This document shows positions 35,542 to 45,767 of a stretch of DNA of 64,000 nucleotides, piece by piece. The DNA is from Pseudoalteromonas sp. N1230-9 (GTDB lineage Bacteria; Pseudomonadota; Gammaproteobacteria; Enterobacterales; Alteromonadaceae): positions 2,234,001-2,298,000 of the forward strand of contig NZ_CP090419.1 of NCBI RefSeq assembly GCF_032716425.1. Direction: 5' to 3'. Each line of letters opens with the position of its first letter. Position 1 is the stretch's first letter. The translations under genes and the position numbers were made by a program. Below the pieces are notes generated by a model. The model was not told where the DNA came from. It saw only the letters and a program-made list of their open reading frames with translations, and made no database searches.

Positions 35542-35784
35542 ATGTCAGGTACAACCATGGTGGTATTAATTGTACTCATTTCAGTCAGTTCAGGTGTTAT
35601 TTACGATATGTATAAAAAACACCTCGAGTTTAAATCTCGTACTTTAAAAGACAGCAAAGAAGCAAATGAACAAGTGGCTGCTGTTACCGCTGAATTACTT
35701 GAATTAAAGCAACGAGTACAAACACTTGAAGCGATTGTTACCGATTCAAGCTATAACGTAAAACAAGAAATTAATAAGCTGTAA
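35542..35784 (+). CDS. PspB-like phage-shock envelope protein
   Basis: An 80-residue protein with one N-terminal membrane helix (~5-23) and a cytoplasmic coiled coil (LLELKQRVQTLEAIV, ~52-66), as in PspB, which with PspC senses inner-membrane stress. The ATG is preceded by AAAAGGAG. No pspA or pspC is next to it, so the assignment rests on size and layout. The stop abuts the convergent trmK stop. Confidence 0.65.
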   Translation: MSGTTMVVLIVLISVSSGVIYDMYKKHLEFKSRTLKDSKEANEQVAAVTAELLELKQRVQTLEAIVTDSSYNVKQEINKL

Positions 35785-36441
35785 TTAACAATCTAGCGCT
35801 TTATATTCATCGAGCACACCTTGATAATACTCAGCATCTTGATTCAGCATGCGGCCGTAGTGAGCACGTAATTGCTGTAGATATGCTTTGTGTTCTTTGC
35901 TATTCAATTGCCACATCTTGTTGCCTATCCGTGAAAGCGGCTCTGATGACAGTGGACTAACAGCAATAACCTCATAAAAGCGCTTATTTTCACAAACAAT
36001 TTGCTCATCGACTAAGCCCATATTTAATGTTTGCATATGGCTTCGCACTTTATAACTGTGATGAACGGGACAAACAACAAAATCAATTTGACAGTGTGGA
36101 TTACGCAATACTATTTGCGATAAAAACTGCACGAGTAAATCTCCCCCAACCCCTGCAATTATGACCAAATGACGCTTATTAGGGCTGGGGTCAATTCTAG
36201 CAACATCTTGACAATGAACCTGCCAAGCTGTTCGTTGACTATCTGTCGAAAAGCGTTCAAGCATATTACGCAATGACTGCATTAGCTCTGGCACAATATC
36301 CACAAAGTGAATCTTCGGCGCCTTATTTTGCTTTAGTAATTCAATGCCTAAAAAGCCATGATCGCAACAACAGTCCCAAATTTCGTCGTACTCAGTTGTG
36401 ACCATCGAGGCAATAGCAGATAAACGTTTACTCAGAGCCAT
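35785..36441 (-). CDS. trmK: tRNA (adenine22-N1)-methyltransferase TrmK
   Basis: A 218-residue Rossmann-fold methyltransferase of the TrmK family: N-terminal LSKRLSAIASMVTTEYDEIWDC, SAM motif CCDHGFLGIELL (~25-36), and VIIAGVGGDLLV (~92). It methylates N1 of A22 in tRNA. It follows the RlmI-like methyltransferase with a 2-base gap and ends an operon running from the MATE gene through uvrB. Confidence 0.85.
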   Translation of the reverse strand: MALSKRLSAIASMVTTEYDEIWDCCCDHGFLGIELLKQNKAPKIHFVDIVPELMQSLRNMLERFSTDSQRTAWQVHCQDVARIDPSPNKRHLVIIAGVGGDLLVQFLSQIVLRNPHCQIDFVVCPVHHSYKVRSHMQTLNMGLVDEQIVCENKRFYEVIAVSPLSSEPLSRIGNKMWQLNSKEHKAYLQQLRAHYGRMLNQDAEYYQGVLDEYKALDC

Positions 36442-36443
36442 TC

Positions 36444-37370
36444 TTATGCCGATTTATAAACGAGTGCTTTTAAACTTCTATCACTATCCACTTCAACAAA
36501 CCCATCAGTAGGCGCCAAGCGTTCAACAAAACTAATTGCGCCTTGAGTATGTTCAGTAATTAAATCTTTAAACGCCTGCTCAGAAAGCTCTGGACTATTA
36601 GCGCACAATAAAAGCTGGGTGTTTTCGTTTAGCAGCTCAGGTAATCGACGCAGGATTTTTTGATAGTCCTTGGTCAATATGAAGCTCCCTTTTTGGAAGC
36701 TGGGTGGATCAACGATGATTAATTCATACGGTGCTGACTTTTTCAACTTACCAAACGATTTTAAAATATCATGGGGGTAAAAACTCACCCCTTGTGTAAA
36801 GCCATTAAGTTGATGGTTTTGCTTGCCAGTTCGCAGCACACCTTTATTCATGTCCATATTAATAACTTGATCTGCACCACCCTGCATTGCAGCGACAGAA
36901 AAACCACAGGTGTATGAAAACAGATTAAGTACCTTTGCGTTATTACTATTGGCTTGAACAAACTCACGGCCACGACGCATATCCGGAAAAATACCGGTAT
37001 TTTGTCTGCTTAATAAATCAACTTTAAACTTAATACTGTTTTCGGTTACGACATGTTCTTGCGGTAACTCACCGAAGATCAAAGTATTACGTGTATTAAT
37101 TCCACTGCGTTGTTGATAAACCAGCGTGTTTACAAGCTCAGGAACATGCTCTTGTGCCCACTGCCAAATTGTATCTGTTAATTGCGTTAGTTCATCATTT
37201 TCAATTTCTTGATAAGAAACTAAAAACAGGGCTGGTGGATAAAAATCAAGATTAATATGGCTAAGCTCAGTCACTGAGTGGCCACGGCCATGAAAAATTC
37301 GGCATAACTCATTTGCCGCAAGCGGCGCATCTGCTAACGCAGTTAAAATGGCTGAAAATTTATTTGTCAT
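36444..37370 (-). CDS. RlmI-like SAM-dependent methyltransferase
   Basis: A 308-residue class I methyltransferase. The C-terminal half carries VLNLFSYTCGFSVAAMQGGA (~142, SAM loop), MDMNKGVL (~168) and IIVDPPSFQKGSF (~222, the DPPSF active-site motif of RlmI/K/L type rRNA m5C or m2G enzymes). It lacks an N-terminal PUA domain, so it is not RlmI itself. Substrate unknown. Starts 5 bases after uvrB. Confidence 0.8.
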   Translation of the reverse strand: MTNKFSAILTALADAPLAANELCRIFHGRGHSVTELSHINLDFYPPALFLVSYQEIENDELTQLTDTIWQWAQEHVPELVNTLVYQQRSGINTRNTLIFGELPQEHVVTENSIKFKVDLLSRQNTGIFPDMRRGREFVQANSNNAKVLNLFSYTCGFSVAAMQGGADQVINMDMNKGVLRTGKQNHQLNGFTQGVSFYPHDILKSFGKLKKSAPYELIIVDPPSFQKGSFILTKDYQKILRRLPELLNENTQLLLCANSPELSEQAFKDLITEHTQGAISFVERLAPTDGFVEVDSDRSLKALVYKSA

Positions 37371-37375
37371 TGCAC

Positions 37376-39370
37376 TTAGTTAATTAATTGTTGTTGTAAT
37401 TCATGTATTTCATCACGCACAGAGGCTGCCTTTTCAAACTCAAGGTCACTTGCATAAGCATGCATTTTTGCCTCAAGGTTTTTAATCTGCTCAGCTATTT
37501 GTTTCGCGCTTAATACCTGTTTTGACTCTTTTCGTACTAATTTAAGATTGTCTTTTGGCGCTGCTTCTTCACCCACATCCATAATATCGGTGATACTTTT
37601 AACCAGAGCTTGTGGCTCAATACCATGTTCAAGGTTGTAAGCCTGCTGTTTTTCACGACGACGGTCTGTTTCATCAATGGCTTGACGCATAGAGTTTGTT
37701 ATACGGTCACCATATAAAATTGCTTTACCATTTAAGTGACGAGCCGCACGACCTATGGTTTGGATTAATGAACGTGTAGATCGCAAAAAGCCCTCTTTAT
37801 CTGCATCAAGTATCGCCACCAAAGAGACTTCTGGCATATCAAGACCTTCTCGCAATAAGTTAATGCCTACTAAGACATCAAATACACCAGCACGTAAATC
37901 ACGGATAATTTCAACCCGTTCGACGGTGTCGATATCTGAGTGCAAATAGCGAACTTTTACATCATGATCATTTAGATAGTCAGTTAAATCCTCAGCCATA
38001 CGCTTAGTTAACGTGGTAACCAATACTCGCTCGTTAACCTCTACACGCTTGTAAATTTCCGACAATAAATCATCAACCTGAGTACTTACAGGTCGCACTT
38101 CAATTTCAGGGTCTATAAGCCCTGTCGGACGAATCACCTGTTCCGCTACTTCTCCTGCTGAACGTGCTAGTTCAAAATCACCCGGCGTTGCTGATACATA
38201 AATAGTTTGCGGCGCAATAGCCTCAAACTCTTCAAACCGTAATGGCCGGTTGTCTAATGCCGATGGTAAACGAAAGCCATATTCAACAAGGTTTTCCTTG
38301 CGGCTTCTATCACCTTTATACATCGCACCAATTTGCGATACAGTAACGTGAGATTCATCAATGATCATTAATGCATCGTCGGGTAAATAATCTAATAATG
38401 TTGGCGGTGGATCGCCAGGTGTGCGGCCTGATAAATAACGACTGTAGTTTTCGATGCCAGAGCAATACCCCAGTTCAGTCATCATTTCGATGTCGTACTG
38501 TGTACGTTGGGCTATCCGCTGCTCCTCTACTAGTTTATTAGCACTGAGCAATTGAGAGCGGCGGTCTTTAAGCTCATCTTTAATTTTATCAATGGCGTCC
38601 AGAATTTTTTCGCGAGGTGTTACATAGTGCGTTTTTGGGTAAATTGTCGCGCGAACAATATGCTTTTCTACAGCCCCTGTTAGGGGATCAAAAATACTGA
38701 GACGTTCAATTTCATCATCAAACATTTCAACACGTACTGCATAGGTGTCAGACTCAGCGGGGAAAATATCAATCACTTCACCACGCACACGGTATGTACC
38801 ACGACTAAACTCTATATCATTGCGTGTATATTGCAGCTCAGCTAAACGGCGCAGCATATCTCGCTGGTCAACGGTCTCACCCACTTTTAGTAACAGCATC
38901 ATTTTCATGTAAGAGTCGGGATCACCCAAACCATAAATAGCTGATACTGAGGCAACAATAATAGTATCTCGACGTTCTAATAGTGCTTTCGTTGCACTCA
39001 AACGCATTTGTTCAATATGTTCGTTAATAGATGCATCTTTCTCAATAAAGGTGTCACTTGCTACAACATAGGCTTCGGGCTGATAATAATCATAATAGGA
39101 AACAAAGTACTCAACCGCATTATGTGGGAAAAACTCTTTCATTTCGCCATAAAGCTGTGCTGCTAATGTTTTATTATGTGCCATGATTATCGTGGGACGG
39201 TTTAAATCATGGATAATATTAGCCATAGTAAAGGTTTTACCTGTTCCCGTTGCACCTAATAAGGTCTGGTGTGCAAGGCCGGCTTCTAACCCATCCTTTA
39301 GCTGCGCTATGGCAGTTGGCTGATCGCCACTGGGCTGAAACTGTGAGACTAGTTGAAAATGATCGCTCAT
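37376..39370 (-). CDS. uvrB: UvrABC excinuclease subunit UvrB
   Basis: Nucleotide-excision repair helicase-like damage verifier, 664 residues (E. coli 673). Walker [16 protein letters not shown] (~38), beta-hairpin [12 protein letters not shown] (~90), [18 protein letters not shown] (~340), [12 protein letters not shown] (~538), and the C-terminal UVR domain [20 protein letters not shown] (~623). The start is placed at the ATG at 39368-39370, which overlaps the MATE gene stop in ATGA; the longer frame lies inside that gene. Lies downstream of a transporter gene, and I see no LexA box ahead of the pair. Confidence 0.97.
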   Translation of the reverse strand: MSDHFQLVSQFQPSGDQPTAIAQLKDGLEAGLAHQTLLGATGTGKTFTMANIIHDLNRPTIIMAHNKTLAAQLYGEMKEFFPHNAVEYFVSYYDYYQPEAYVVASDTFIEKDASINEHIEQMRLSATKALLERRDTIIVASVSAIYGLGDPDSYMKMMLLLKVGETVDQRDMLRRLAELQYTRNDIEFSRGTYRVRGEVIDIFPAESDTYAVRVEMFDDEIERLSIFDPLTGAVEKHIVRATIYPKTHYVTPREKILDAIDKIKDELKDRRSQLLSANKLVEEQRIAQRTQYDIEMMTELGYCSGIENYSRYLSGRTPGDPPPTLLDYLPDDALMIIDESHVTVSQIGAMYKGDRSRKENLVEYGFRLPSALDNRPLRFEEFEAIAPQTIYVSATPGDFELARSAGEVAEQVIRPTGLIDPEIEVRPVSTQVDDLLSEIYKRVEVNERVLVTTLTKRMAEDLTDYLNDHDVKVRYLHSDIDTVERVEIIRDLRAGVFDVLVGINLLREGLDMPEVSLVAILDADKEGFLRSTRSLIQTIGRAARHLNGKAILYGDRITNSMRQAIDETDRRREKQQAYNLEHGIEPQALVKSITDIMDVGEEAAPKDNLKLVRKESKQVLSAKQIAEQIKNLEAKMHAYASDLEFEKAASVRDEIHELQQQLIN

Positions 39371-40746
39371 GAATGACACTCCTTCATCGATGCAGAGCTT
39401 AAAAGATCCACATCCTTTATAAACCATTTGTAAGCAACAACAGCTGTAAATAAATTACCAGCAGCAGCACCAATAAATAACCCTGTCAGTCCTGCCATAA
39501 GGTTACCTATATAGGCAAAAGGAACATAGAAAATAAATAAACGTACAACACTTAAAATTAATGCATTCATAGGTTTATGTAACGCATTAAAAGATGAATT
39601 AGATAAAATAATGACCCCTTGCAAGCCGTAACTTAAAGGGAGAATGTAAATAAATAGCTTAATAACATCAATAACAGCTTGCTCTTTACCGAATACCTCA
39701 GCAATAAACCCTGATGCCACAATTAGTAATAAATAAATAGCAAACTGCCAAATCATCACAAACTTTAACGTTGTGGTATAAGCTTCTTTTACACGTTCAA
39801 ATTTTCTAGCGCCAAAGTTCTGGCTGACAAAGGGAGGCAATGTCATCGACAGTGCCAATACAACAAGACTCGCTATTGATTCTATACGACTGCCTACTCC
39901 AAAAGCTGCAACAGCCTCTGGGCCATGCTTAGCCACAAGGGCTGTCATCACCGCCATAGCAATTGGCGTTAACATATTTGCGCCTGCTGCGGGTAAACCA
40001 ATTTTCAGAATCTTACGCACTGCGCTTATGACAGTTTGTTGACCTGCGTGCAAACTTAATAAGCCATTCTTAACCGCTAAAATATAGAGAATAATCACTA
40101 CAGCAACAGACCATGCAATGACACTTGCAATGGCAGCACCTTGAATACCAAGAGCCGGAACGGGGCCGAAACCAAAAATAAGTATAGGGTCTAAAATAGC
40201 ATTGATTAAGCCAGCCCCCCCCATAACGATACTCGGTGTTTTTGTATCACCACTTGCACGTAAAACAGAGTTTCCCACCATCGGTGTGATCAAAAAGACA
40301 CTTCCCAAAAACCACACGCTCATGTAGTCATGTATCAATGGCAATACTTGCTGCCCTGCCCCGAGTAGCTTGAAAATAGGCGCAATGAGTAAGTAACCAA
40401 GCAGCGATAAAAAAAACACCATCACGACAGAGATCAATAATGCAATGCTCGCATCAAAGCGTGCTTCCTCAAGCTTATCGCTACCTAACGCTTTAGCTAT
40501 TACGGCTGAAGTACCTATGCCCAAACCAATTGCTAAGCTAATCACAGTAAATGTTACAGGAAAGGTAAAACTGACGGCCGCAAGAGGTTCTGTACCCAGC
40601 AGGCTGATAAAGAAGGTATCAACAAGGTTGAACATCATCAGTGTGATCATGCCAAAAATCATTGGAATGGTCATTTTTTTTAACGTAGGTAAGATTGGCG
40701 AGTTTAAAAGATCAGGTTTAGATTTGCTTTGCGAAGTCACGCTCAT
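39367..40746 (-). CDS. MATE-family multidrug efflux transporter
   Basis: A 459-residue inner-membrane cation/drug antiporter with twelve predicted helices in two bundles. It has the early segment [23 protein letters not shown], family motif [20 protein letters not shown] (~158) and the C-terminal [16 protein letters not shown]. First gene of the operon with uvrB. Substrate unknown. Confidence 0.92.
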   Translation of the reverse strand: MSVTSQSKSKPDLLNSPILPTLKKMTIPMIFGMITLMMFNLVDTFFISLLGTEPLAAVSFTFPVTFTVISLAIGLGIGTSAVIAKALGSDKLEEARFDASIALLISVVMVFFLSLLGYLLIAPIFKLLGAGQQVLPLIHDYMSVWFLGSVFLITPMVGNSVLRASGDTKTPSIVMGGAGLINAILDPILIFGFGPVPALGIQGAAIASVIAWSVAVVIILYILAVKNGLLSLHAGQQTVISAVRKILKIGLPAAGANMLTPIAMAVMTALVAKHGPEAVAAFGVGSRIESIASLVVLALSMTLPPFVSQNFGARKFERVKEAYTTTLKFVMIWQFAIYLLLIVASGFIAEVFGKEQAVIDVIKLFIYILPLSYGLQGVIILSNSSFNALHKPMNALILSVVRLFIFYVPFAYIGNLMAGLTGLFIGAAAGNLFTAVVAYKWFIKDVDLLSSASMKECHS

Positions 40747-41897
40747 GGGAATACTTTAGCCTCTTTTACTGAACCTGTAAGTTTAAAGCATCCTGCCCTT
40801 GCAAGCCATGCTTTATTCAAAGAAAGCTTCACTGCCATTGCTATATAATGTGAAGCTAGACGCTTGCAACGTTTATAAAGAAGTACCCTTTGATGAATTA
40901 GTTTTTAAAACAGCTATACGCTTAGTATTAGCAAAGAGTATTTCAGTAAGATTATTTCAGGATGTCACTTACAGGTTATTAAAGTGCTACTTTTGACACT
41001 TTGGTGCAAAATTAACCACCAACCCCATCAAAAAACAATATAAAAACACTATTAATAGCTTTATTACATTTAAAATGCAGTAAACGCTGTTTTTTTACAC
41101 AATAAAATAGACCATTTAATAGCCTGTAAAAAAATTACCTGCTAATTCAGCCTTACTTCAGTTTAAAAGACTAACTATTTGATTTTAAATACTATAAAAA
41201 AAATCATTTTAGTACTTGAAATTGCTGTAGCGCCCTAGAAACCTAGCACTATAGCTGTTCTTAAAGTTTAATAAACAGAGTTATCCACAGAAACCGTGGA
41301 TAACTCTCTGGAAGCCGCATTTATCAAGGCTTCTAAAGGAGAGTTGCAGAGTTAAATAATAAAACAAGACAAGTTTAGTGTTTGACGCTTTTAGTCTTGA
41401 AATTGATAAAAGCGATAATTAGCTCACCTACCTAGCTTGCTAAATAAGCGATTAGAATATTCATCTCTTTTTTACAACACCCATAACAACTTGATTAACA
41501 ATAAGAAAATATTAAATAATCGATATTGTTACTTTGCGTTTCGCGTCATAAAAACTAACATTTTTCAAATCATATTCCCACGCGACAGAAAAAATGACTC
41601 CCTTAACTGCACACTCTAGCCCGATTGCGTCATCGATTAGATTGAATTTTCCACACGATAAAAAAATCTTAGATAAATGATAGTTTTCTCTCTTAGAAGA
41701 TGAAAATCTATACAACGAATACTTTTCGCAATTTTGAAATATCGCGTCGGGTATAAAAACCATGCAAAAAATTCACTGTTAAAAGATGAATGTTGGTATT
41801 TCATAGTAAATACGCCGCGATTTTCAGCCAGATTTTGCTCAGATCGAACATAAAAACATCGAATAGCCTTCTTTTTTGAATTTATGAAGTTTTTATG
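40747..41897. other. 1.15-kb AT-rich intergenic region
   Basis: No convincing gene. Short open frames at 40799-40996 and 41512-41763 lack ribosome-binding sites and recognisable homology. The region holds a DnaA-box hairpin (listed separately) and another short stem at 41312-41333 (GAAGCC/GGCTTC). Confidence 0.4.
41277..41307. repeat. 12-bp perfect hairpin with inverted DnaA boxes
   Basis: AGAGTTATCCAC and GTGGATAACTCT flank a 7-base loop. The left arm continues as TTATCCACA (41281-41289), an exact DnaA box, and the right arm reads TTATCCACG on the minus strand, one mismatch. No dnaA, gidA or partition gene is near, so this is not evidence for the origin by itself. Confidence 0.6.
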
Positions 41898-41926
41898 TTG
41901 ACACTTTGCAAAGCTGTCATTAATAT
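41898..41926 (+). promoter_or_regulatory. Sigma70 promoter of the tRNA-Asn cluster
   Basis: Consensus -35 TTGACA (41898-41903), exactly 17 bases, then TAATAT (41921-41926, one mismatch to TATAAT), followed by a CG-rich stretch (CGCCCC) of the kind seen at stringently controlled stable-RNA promoters. The first tRNA begins 27 bases further on. Confidence 0.85.
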
Positions 41927-41952
41927 TTCGCCCCGTTGAAAGGCATGACGCT

Positions 41953-42029
41953 TCCCCCTTAGCTCAGTTGGTTAGAGCGACGGACTGTTAATCCGCAGGT
42001 CCCCCGTTCGAGTCGGGGAGGGGGAGCCA
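41953..42029 (+). tRNA. tRNA-Asn(GTT), copy 1
   Basis: TCCCCCT/AGGGGGA acceptor stem, TAGCTCAGTTGGTTAGAGC D-arm, ACTGTTAAT anticodon loop with GTT, GTTCGAGTC T-loop, discriminator G and encoded CCA. 77 bases. Confidence 0.97.
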
Positions 42030-42050
42030 AGTTTTTCAGCCATAAACGTT

Positions 42051-42127
42051 TCCCCCTTAGCTCAGTTGGTTAGAGCGACGGACTGTTAATCCGCAGGTCC
42101 CCCGTTCGAGTCGGGGAGGGGGAGCCA
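42051..42127 (+). tRNA. tRNA-Asn(GTT), copy 2
   Basis: Identical in sequence to copy 1, encoded CCA included; 21-base spacer. Confidence 0.97.
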
Positions 42128-42146
42128 AGTTTATGAATATGATTGT

Positions 42147-42223
42147 TCCCCCTTAGCTCAGTTGGTTAGAGCGACGGACTGTTAATCCGCAGGTCCCCCG
42201 TTCGAGTCGGGGAGGGGGAGCCA
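42147..42223 (+). tRNA. tRNA-Asn(GTT), copy 3
   Basis: Identical to copy 1; 19-base spacer before it. Confidence 0.97.
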
Positions 42224-42249
42224 AATCATATAAGCACTACTCTATTAGT

Positions 42250-42326
42250 TCCCCCTTAGCTCAGTTGGTTAGAGCGACGGACTGTTAATCCGCAGGTCCC
42301 CCGTTCGAGTCGGGGAGGGGGAGCCA
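42250..42326 (+). tRNA. tRNA-Asn(GTT), copy 4
   Basis: Identical to copy 1; 26-base spacer before it. Last gene of the cluster. Confidence 0.97.
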
Positions 42327-42511
42327 AATTTCTAAAAAATATCTTTATCTCCCCTATTCTTACTCAACAAATGTATTAGACTTTCCAATACTTATATTCT
42401 ACTCTATCTTTGCTTAACTCTTTATTTCTTATAAAATTAGAATAAACTGTACTTAAAGAAATCAATCAGGGAATTGATTCCTTCCTTTAGGCTCTTAAAA
42501 GATAAGAAAAC

Positions 42512-44455
42512 ATGGCTGGTTTTAAAAAACTTATATTTGTACAATTGATCTCTTGGCTGCTTTTTACACTGCTGGGCGGCTCTTTTATTGCCTTAAGCTT
42601 TGACAACGCAGTAAGTGATGCCCAAAAAAAAGCACAACTTACAGTAAATACATATATAAGTAGTTTAACTGCTGAAGAACTAGCTCCTGAAAAAATTAAA
42701 CGCGCTCTAACAGATGGTGCAACCTTCTCAAAATTCGTTTTACGCGACACAGATGGTAATGAAGTATTTGCAGTGAGAAACTCAGAGCCTTTGCCATTAT
42801 TTGCCAGTATTGTAAACAGCACATTTAATTCTATTCGTCCACAATTTGCTGTAAACCCGACCTCAGATATCAAAGTTGAATTTACTATAAATGTAAACCA
42901 CCTTGCTGAATTACTTCAACAATCCCTATTCATCATTATTTTATTTTCGGGTTTAATTGCAATACTCCCTATCTTCTATATGAAAAGCATGTTCCAACGC
43001 CTCAACCGGAAGATAAGCACCACTATTGCCGATATTATTGATATCTATATCAATCAAAACCAAGTTGACGGCGACCTTGAAAACGCAATGGACACATCGC
43101 GCTTGAAAAAGCTGAGTAAAGATTTAATCCCCTCTTTCAATCGTCTTTCGCACTTTTTGCAAACGAAACATGACGATATTCAAAGAAATGCGATGAGTAT
43201 CAAAAAAGAAGCCTATAAAGATGTAGTAACAAATTTAGGCAACCGAAATATGTTCGTTGAATACTATGAAAGACACATTGAAAATGCTGAAAAGAGTACA
43301 TTTGGCTCTCTAGCCATGATCAGGTGTAGTGAACTACAGGCAATAAACCAATCTCGTGGTTATCAAAAAGGAGATGAGTACGTTAAGGGTGTTGCCGACA
43401 TTATTAAGCATATAAGCGGCACTTACACGAATAGCCAAGTGTTTCGTTTAAATAGCTCTGACTTTGCCGTTGTGTTACCTAATACACCACTTAAAGAAGC
43501 AGAGCGTTTTGGTGATAATCTACAGTCTCGGTTTACTCAATACCAACAAAACCAAGAGCTTAGCTCTGTCGCTAATACTGGCATTGTCGGTTATGAGAAA
43601 GGTAAACCGCTTGGTGAGCTATTATCAATCGTTGATAATGCGATGAGCATGGCTCAATCTAAACAAACAAATGCATGGCATGTGCAACGAGAAACAGACC
43701 TGGTTAATAACGTGAGCGCAGGATTTGGAAATCAAAACTGGCGAAAAGTTATTAACGAAGTTATAGAATCGAAACGCGTTCATTTGGTGATGCAAAATAT
43801 TATGCCTATCGGCAAAAGCGTGAAAGCCTATGCAGAGATTCAAGTGCGTTTTAAAACAGCTGAAAATCAGATGCTCCCAACCGCTTCTTTCCTTGCTATG
43901 GCAGAAAAGCTTGATATGGCAATGGAGATTGATCGGTTAATCATCGACACCACCTTAGAAAAAGTGAAAACTCGCAACTTCTCACAAAAATTCTTTGGTA
44001 TAAATGTTACAGCATCAAGCGCACATAATGATCAATTTGTGATCTGGTTAGAGCGTCGGCTGTTAAAAGACAGTAATATCGCATCAAAACTTATTTTTGA
44101 GGTAAGTGAGTTCGGCTTACAGCAAAATATCAAAGCAAGTAAACGCTTTATTGATATGGTTCATCGTGTCGGTGCACGTATAACGGTAGAACGCTTTGGT
44201 GTGGGTTTAACCTCATTTAAATTCTTTAGGGACCTCAAACCTGACTTTATTAAAATGGATGCAAGCTACACGCGAGGCTTAGAAGAAGATAAAAATAATC
44301 AATATTTCATGCGCTTAATGGTTGACCTTGCACACCGCATTGGGGTGAGTGTGTTTGCTGAAGGTGTAGAAAGCCAAGAAGAGAAACATATTATCGAAAC
44401 ACTGTGCTTAGATGGCGTTCAAGGCTACTATATCGAGAAGCCAAAAGACATCTAA
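42512..44455 (+). CDS. Membrane protein with degenerate GGDEF and EAL domains (LapD/CsrD-like)
   Basis: A 647-residue inner-membrane protein: helix ~7-28, periplasmic part ~30-140, second helix ~137-157, linker, GGDEF-like domain ~235-395 and EAL-like domain ~410-645. The GGDEF motif is replaced by NSSDF (VFRLNSSDFAVVLP), so no diguanylate cyclase activity is expected. The EAL motif is EIQ, and DDFGxG is replaced by ERFGVG, while FGINVTAS, FEVSEF, IKMDAS and AEGVES remain; catalysis is doubtful. The N-terminus resembles the LapD_MoxY_N module and the length equals LapD; CsrD, also ~646 residues with an HRSDF site, is the other candidate. It probably senses c-di-GMP or regulates by binding. 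Ends 166 bases before rnfA. Confidence 0.8.
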   Translation: MAGFKKLIFVQLISWLLFTLLGGSFIALSFDNAVSDAQKKAQLTVNTYISSLTAEELAPEKIKRALTDGATFSKFVLRDTDGNEVFAVRNSEPLPLFASIVNSTFNSIRPQFAVNPTSDIKVEFTINVNHLAELLQQSLFIIILFSGLIAILPIFYMKSMFQRLNRKISTTIADIIDIYINQNQVDGDLENAMDTSRLKKLSKDLIPSFNRLSHFLQTKHDDIQRNAMSIKKEAYKDVVTNLGNRNMFVEYYERHIENAEKSTFGSLAMIRCSELQAINQSRGYQKGDEYVKGVADIIKHISGTYTNSQVFRLNSSDFAVVLPNTPLKEAERFGDNLQSRFTQYQQNQELSSVANTGIVGYEKGKPLGELLSIVDNAMSMAQSKQTNAWHVQRETDLVNNVSAGFGNQNWRKVINEVIESKRVHLVMQNIMPIGKSVKAYAEIQVRFKTAENQMLPTASFLAMAEKLDMAMEIDRLIIDTTLEKVKTRNFSQKFFGINVTASSAHNDQFVIWLERRLLKDSNIASKLIFEVSEFGLQQNIKASKRFIDMVHRVGARITVERFGVGLTSFKFFRDLKPDFIKMDASYTRGLEEDKNNQYFMRLMVDLAHRIGVSVFAEGVESQEEKHIIETLCLDGVQGYYIEKPKDI

Positions 44456-44464
44456 CTCACCTTA

Positions 44465-44499
44465 AAAGACCTAATAAACCTACTGTTTATCAGGTCTTT
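44465..44499 (+). terminator. Terminator after the GGDEF/EAL gene
   Basis: AAAGACCT-A-ATAAAC pairs with GTTTAT-C-AGGTCTTT around a 5-base loop (14 pairs, one mismatch), 10 bases after the stop codon. It separates this gene from rnf. Confidence 0.75.
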
Positions 44500-44621
44500 A
44501 ACCTCAATTTAACACTTTCATACCCAACTCCCCTGCTTATTTTAGCTATTCGTCTCTCATGTGTTGTGTCGACCCCAAGAAAAAAGGATAATGGAGGGGT
44601 TTTTATTCTTGTGAGGCACGC

Positions 44622-45203
44622 ATGACAGAGTATGTCCTGTTATTGATTGGCACCGTGCTAGTCAACAACTTTGTATTAGTTCAATTTTTAGGTTTATGCC
44701 CGTTTATGGGTGTATCGGGTAAATTGGATACCGCAATTGGTATGTCCTTGGCGACAACCTTTGTGCTTACTCTTGCCTCTGTAACAAGCTATTTAGTGAA
44801 TCAGTATATTTTGATTCCTCTTGATATTGAATTTTTACGTACCATGAGCTTTATTTTGGTCATCGCTGTAGTGGTGCAATTTACAGAGATGGTCGTACGA
44901 AAAACAAGCCCAACCTTGTATCGCCTGCTAGGTATATTTCTACCTTTAATCACCACTAACTGCGCTGTACTAGGTGTCGCCTTACTTAACATCAAAGAAG
45001 ATCACTCATTCTTGCAATCTGCGGTATATGGCTTTGGCGCAGCAGTTGGTTTCTCTATGGTGTTAATTCTTTTTGCCGCACTACGTGAACGTTTAGCGGC
45101 AGCTGACGTCCCTACTCCATTTAAAGGCGCATCAATCGCAATGATAACAGCAGGCCTCATGTCAATGGCGTTTATGGGTTTTACAGGATTAGTGAAGTTT
45201 TAA
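44622..45203 (+). CDS. rnfA: Rnf electron transport complex subunit RnfA
   Basis: A 193-residue integral membrane subunit with six helices. It contains [20 protein letters not shown] (~14) and [15 protein letters not shown] (~112), conserved in RnfA/NqrE, with the half-membrane cysteines that hold the [2Fe-2S] cluster shared with RnfE. First gene of rnfABCDGE; GAGG precedes the ATG. Confidence 0.97.
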   Translation: MTEYVLLLIGTVLVNNFVLVQFLGLCPFMGVSGKLDTAIGMSLATTFVLTLASVTSYLVNQYILIPLDIEFLRTMSFILVIAVVVQFTEMVVRKTSPTLYRLLGIFLPLITTNCAVLGVALLNIKEDHSFLQSAVYGFGAAVGFSMVLILFAALRERLAAADVPTPFKGASIAMITAGLMSMAFMGFTGLVKF

Positions 45204-45204
45204 T

Positions 45205-45759
45205 ATGACCTTGTTTTATGCCTTAATAGCGCTTGGTTCATTAGCGCTCGTCTTTGGTTTAATTTTAGGCTTTGCAGCGATACGTTTTCGTGTTGAAAGC
45301 AATCCTATTGTCGATCAAATAGATACTATTTTACCGCAAACCCAGTGTGGTCAATGTGGTTACCCTGGTTGCCGCCCTTATGCTGAAGCAATTGCCAACG
45401 GGGATGAAATAAATAAATGCCCGCCAGGCGGCGAAGCCACAGTAAAAAAACTTGCCGATTTAATGGGGGTTGAAGCCAAGCCTCTCGCAGGTGGCGAACA
45501 AGCAGACCCTATTAAAACGGTTGCCTATATTCGTGAAGATGAGTGTATTGGCTGTACCAAGTGTATTCAAGCCTGCCCTGTCGACGCCATTGTGGGTGCC
45601 ACTCGTCAAATGCATACCGTGCTTATTGATGAGTGCACTGGCTGTGATTTATGTGTAGAACCTTGCCCTGTAGATTGTATAGATATGCTGCCAATTAAAG
45701 AAACAAAGCAAACATGGAAATGGCAATTAAACGCAATTCCTGTGACTCAAGTAGATTAG
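45205..45759 (+). CDS. rnfB: Rnf complex ferredoxin subunit RnfB
   Basis: A 184-residue iron-sulfur subunit. N-terminal membrane anchor (~5-25), a C-x2-C-x4-C cluster site [17 protein letters not shown] with KCPPGG (~46-80), then two ferredoxin-type 4Fe-4S motifs ([16 protein letters not shown], ~112, and [16 protein letters not shown], ~142). It passes electrons from ferredoxin to RnfC. One base separates it from rnfA. Confidence 0.97.
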   Translation: MTLFYALIALGSLALVFGLILGFAAIRFRVESNPIVDQIDTILPQTQCGQCGYPGCRPYAEAIANGDEINKCPPGGEATVKKLADLMGVEAKPLAGGEQADPIKTVAYIREDECIGCTKCIQACPVDAIVGATRQMHTVLIDECTGCDLCVEPCPVDCIDMLPIKETKQTWKWQLNAIPVTQVD

Positions 45760-45767
45760 GAGCACAA

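Noticed and set aside
41277..41307. DnaA-box hairpin as the chromosome origin
   Set aside because: Only two boxes, and no dnaA, gidA/mnmG, parAB or rpmH genes nearby.
41512..41763. 83-codon minus-strand frame before the tRNA-Asn cluster
   Set aside because: AT-rich, no ribosome-binding site, no recognisable domain; likely chance.
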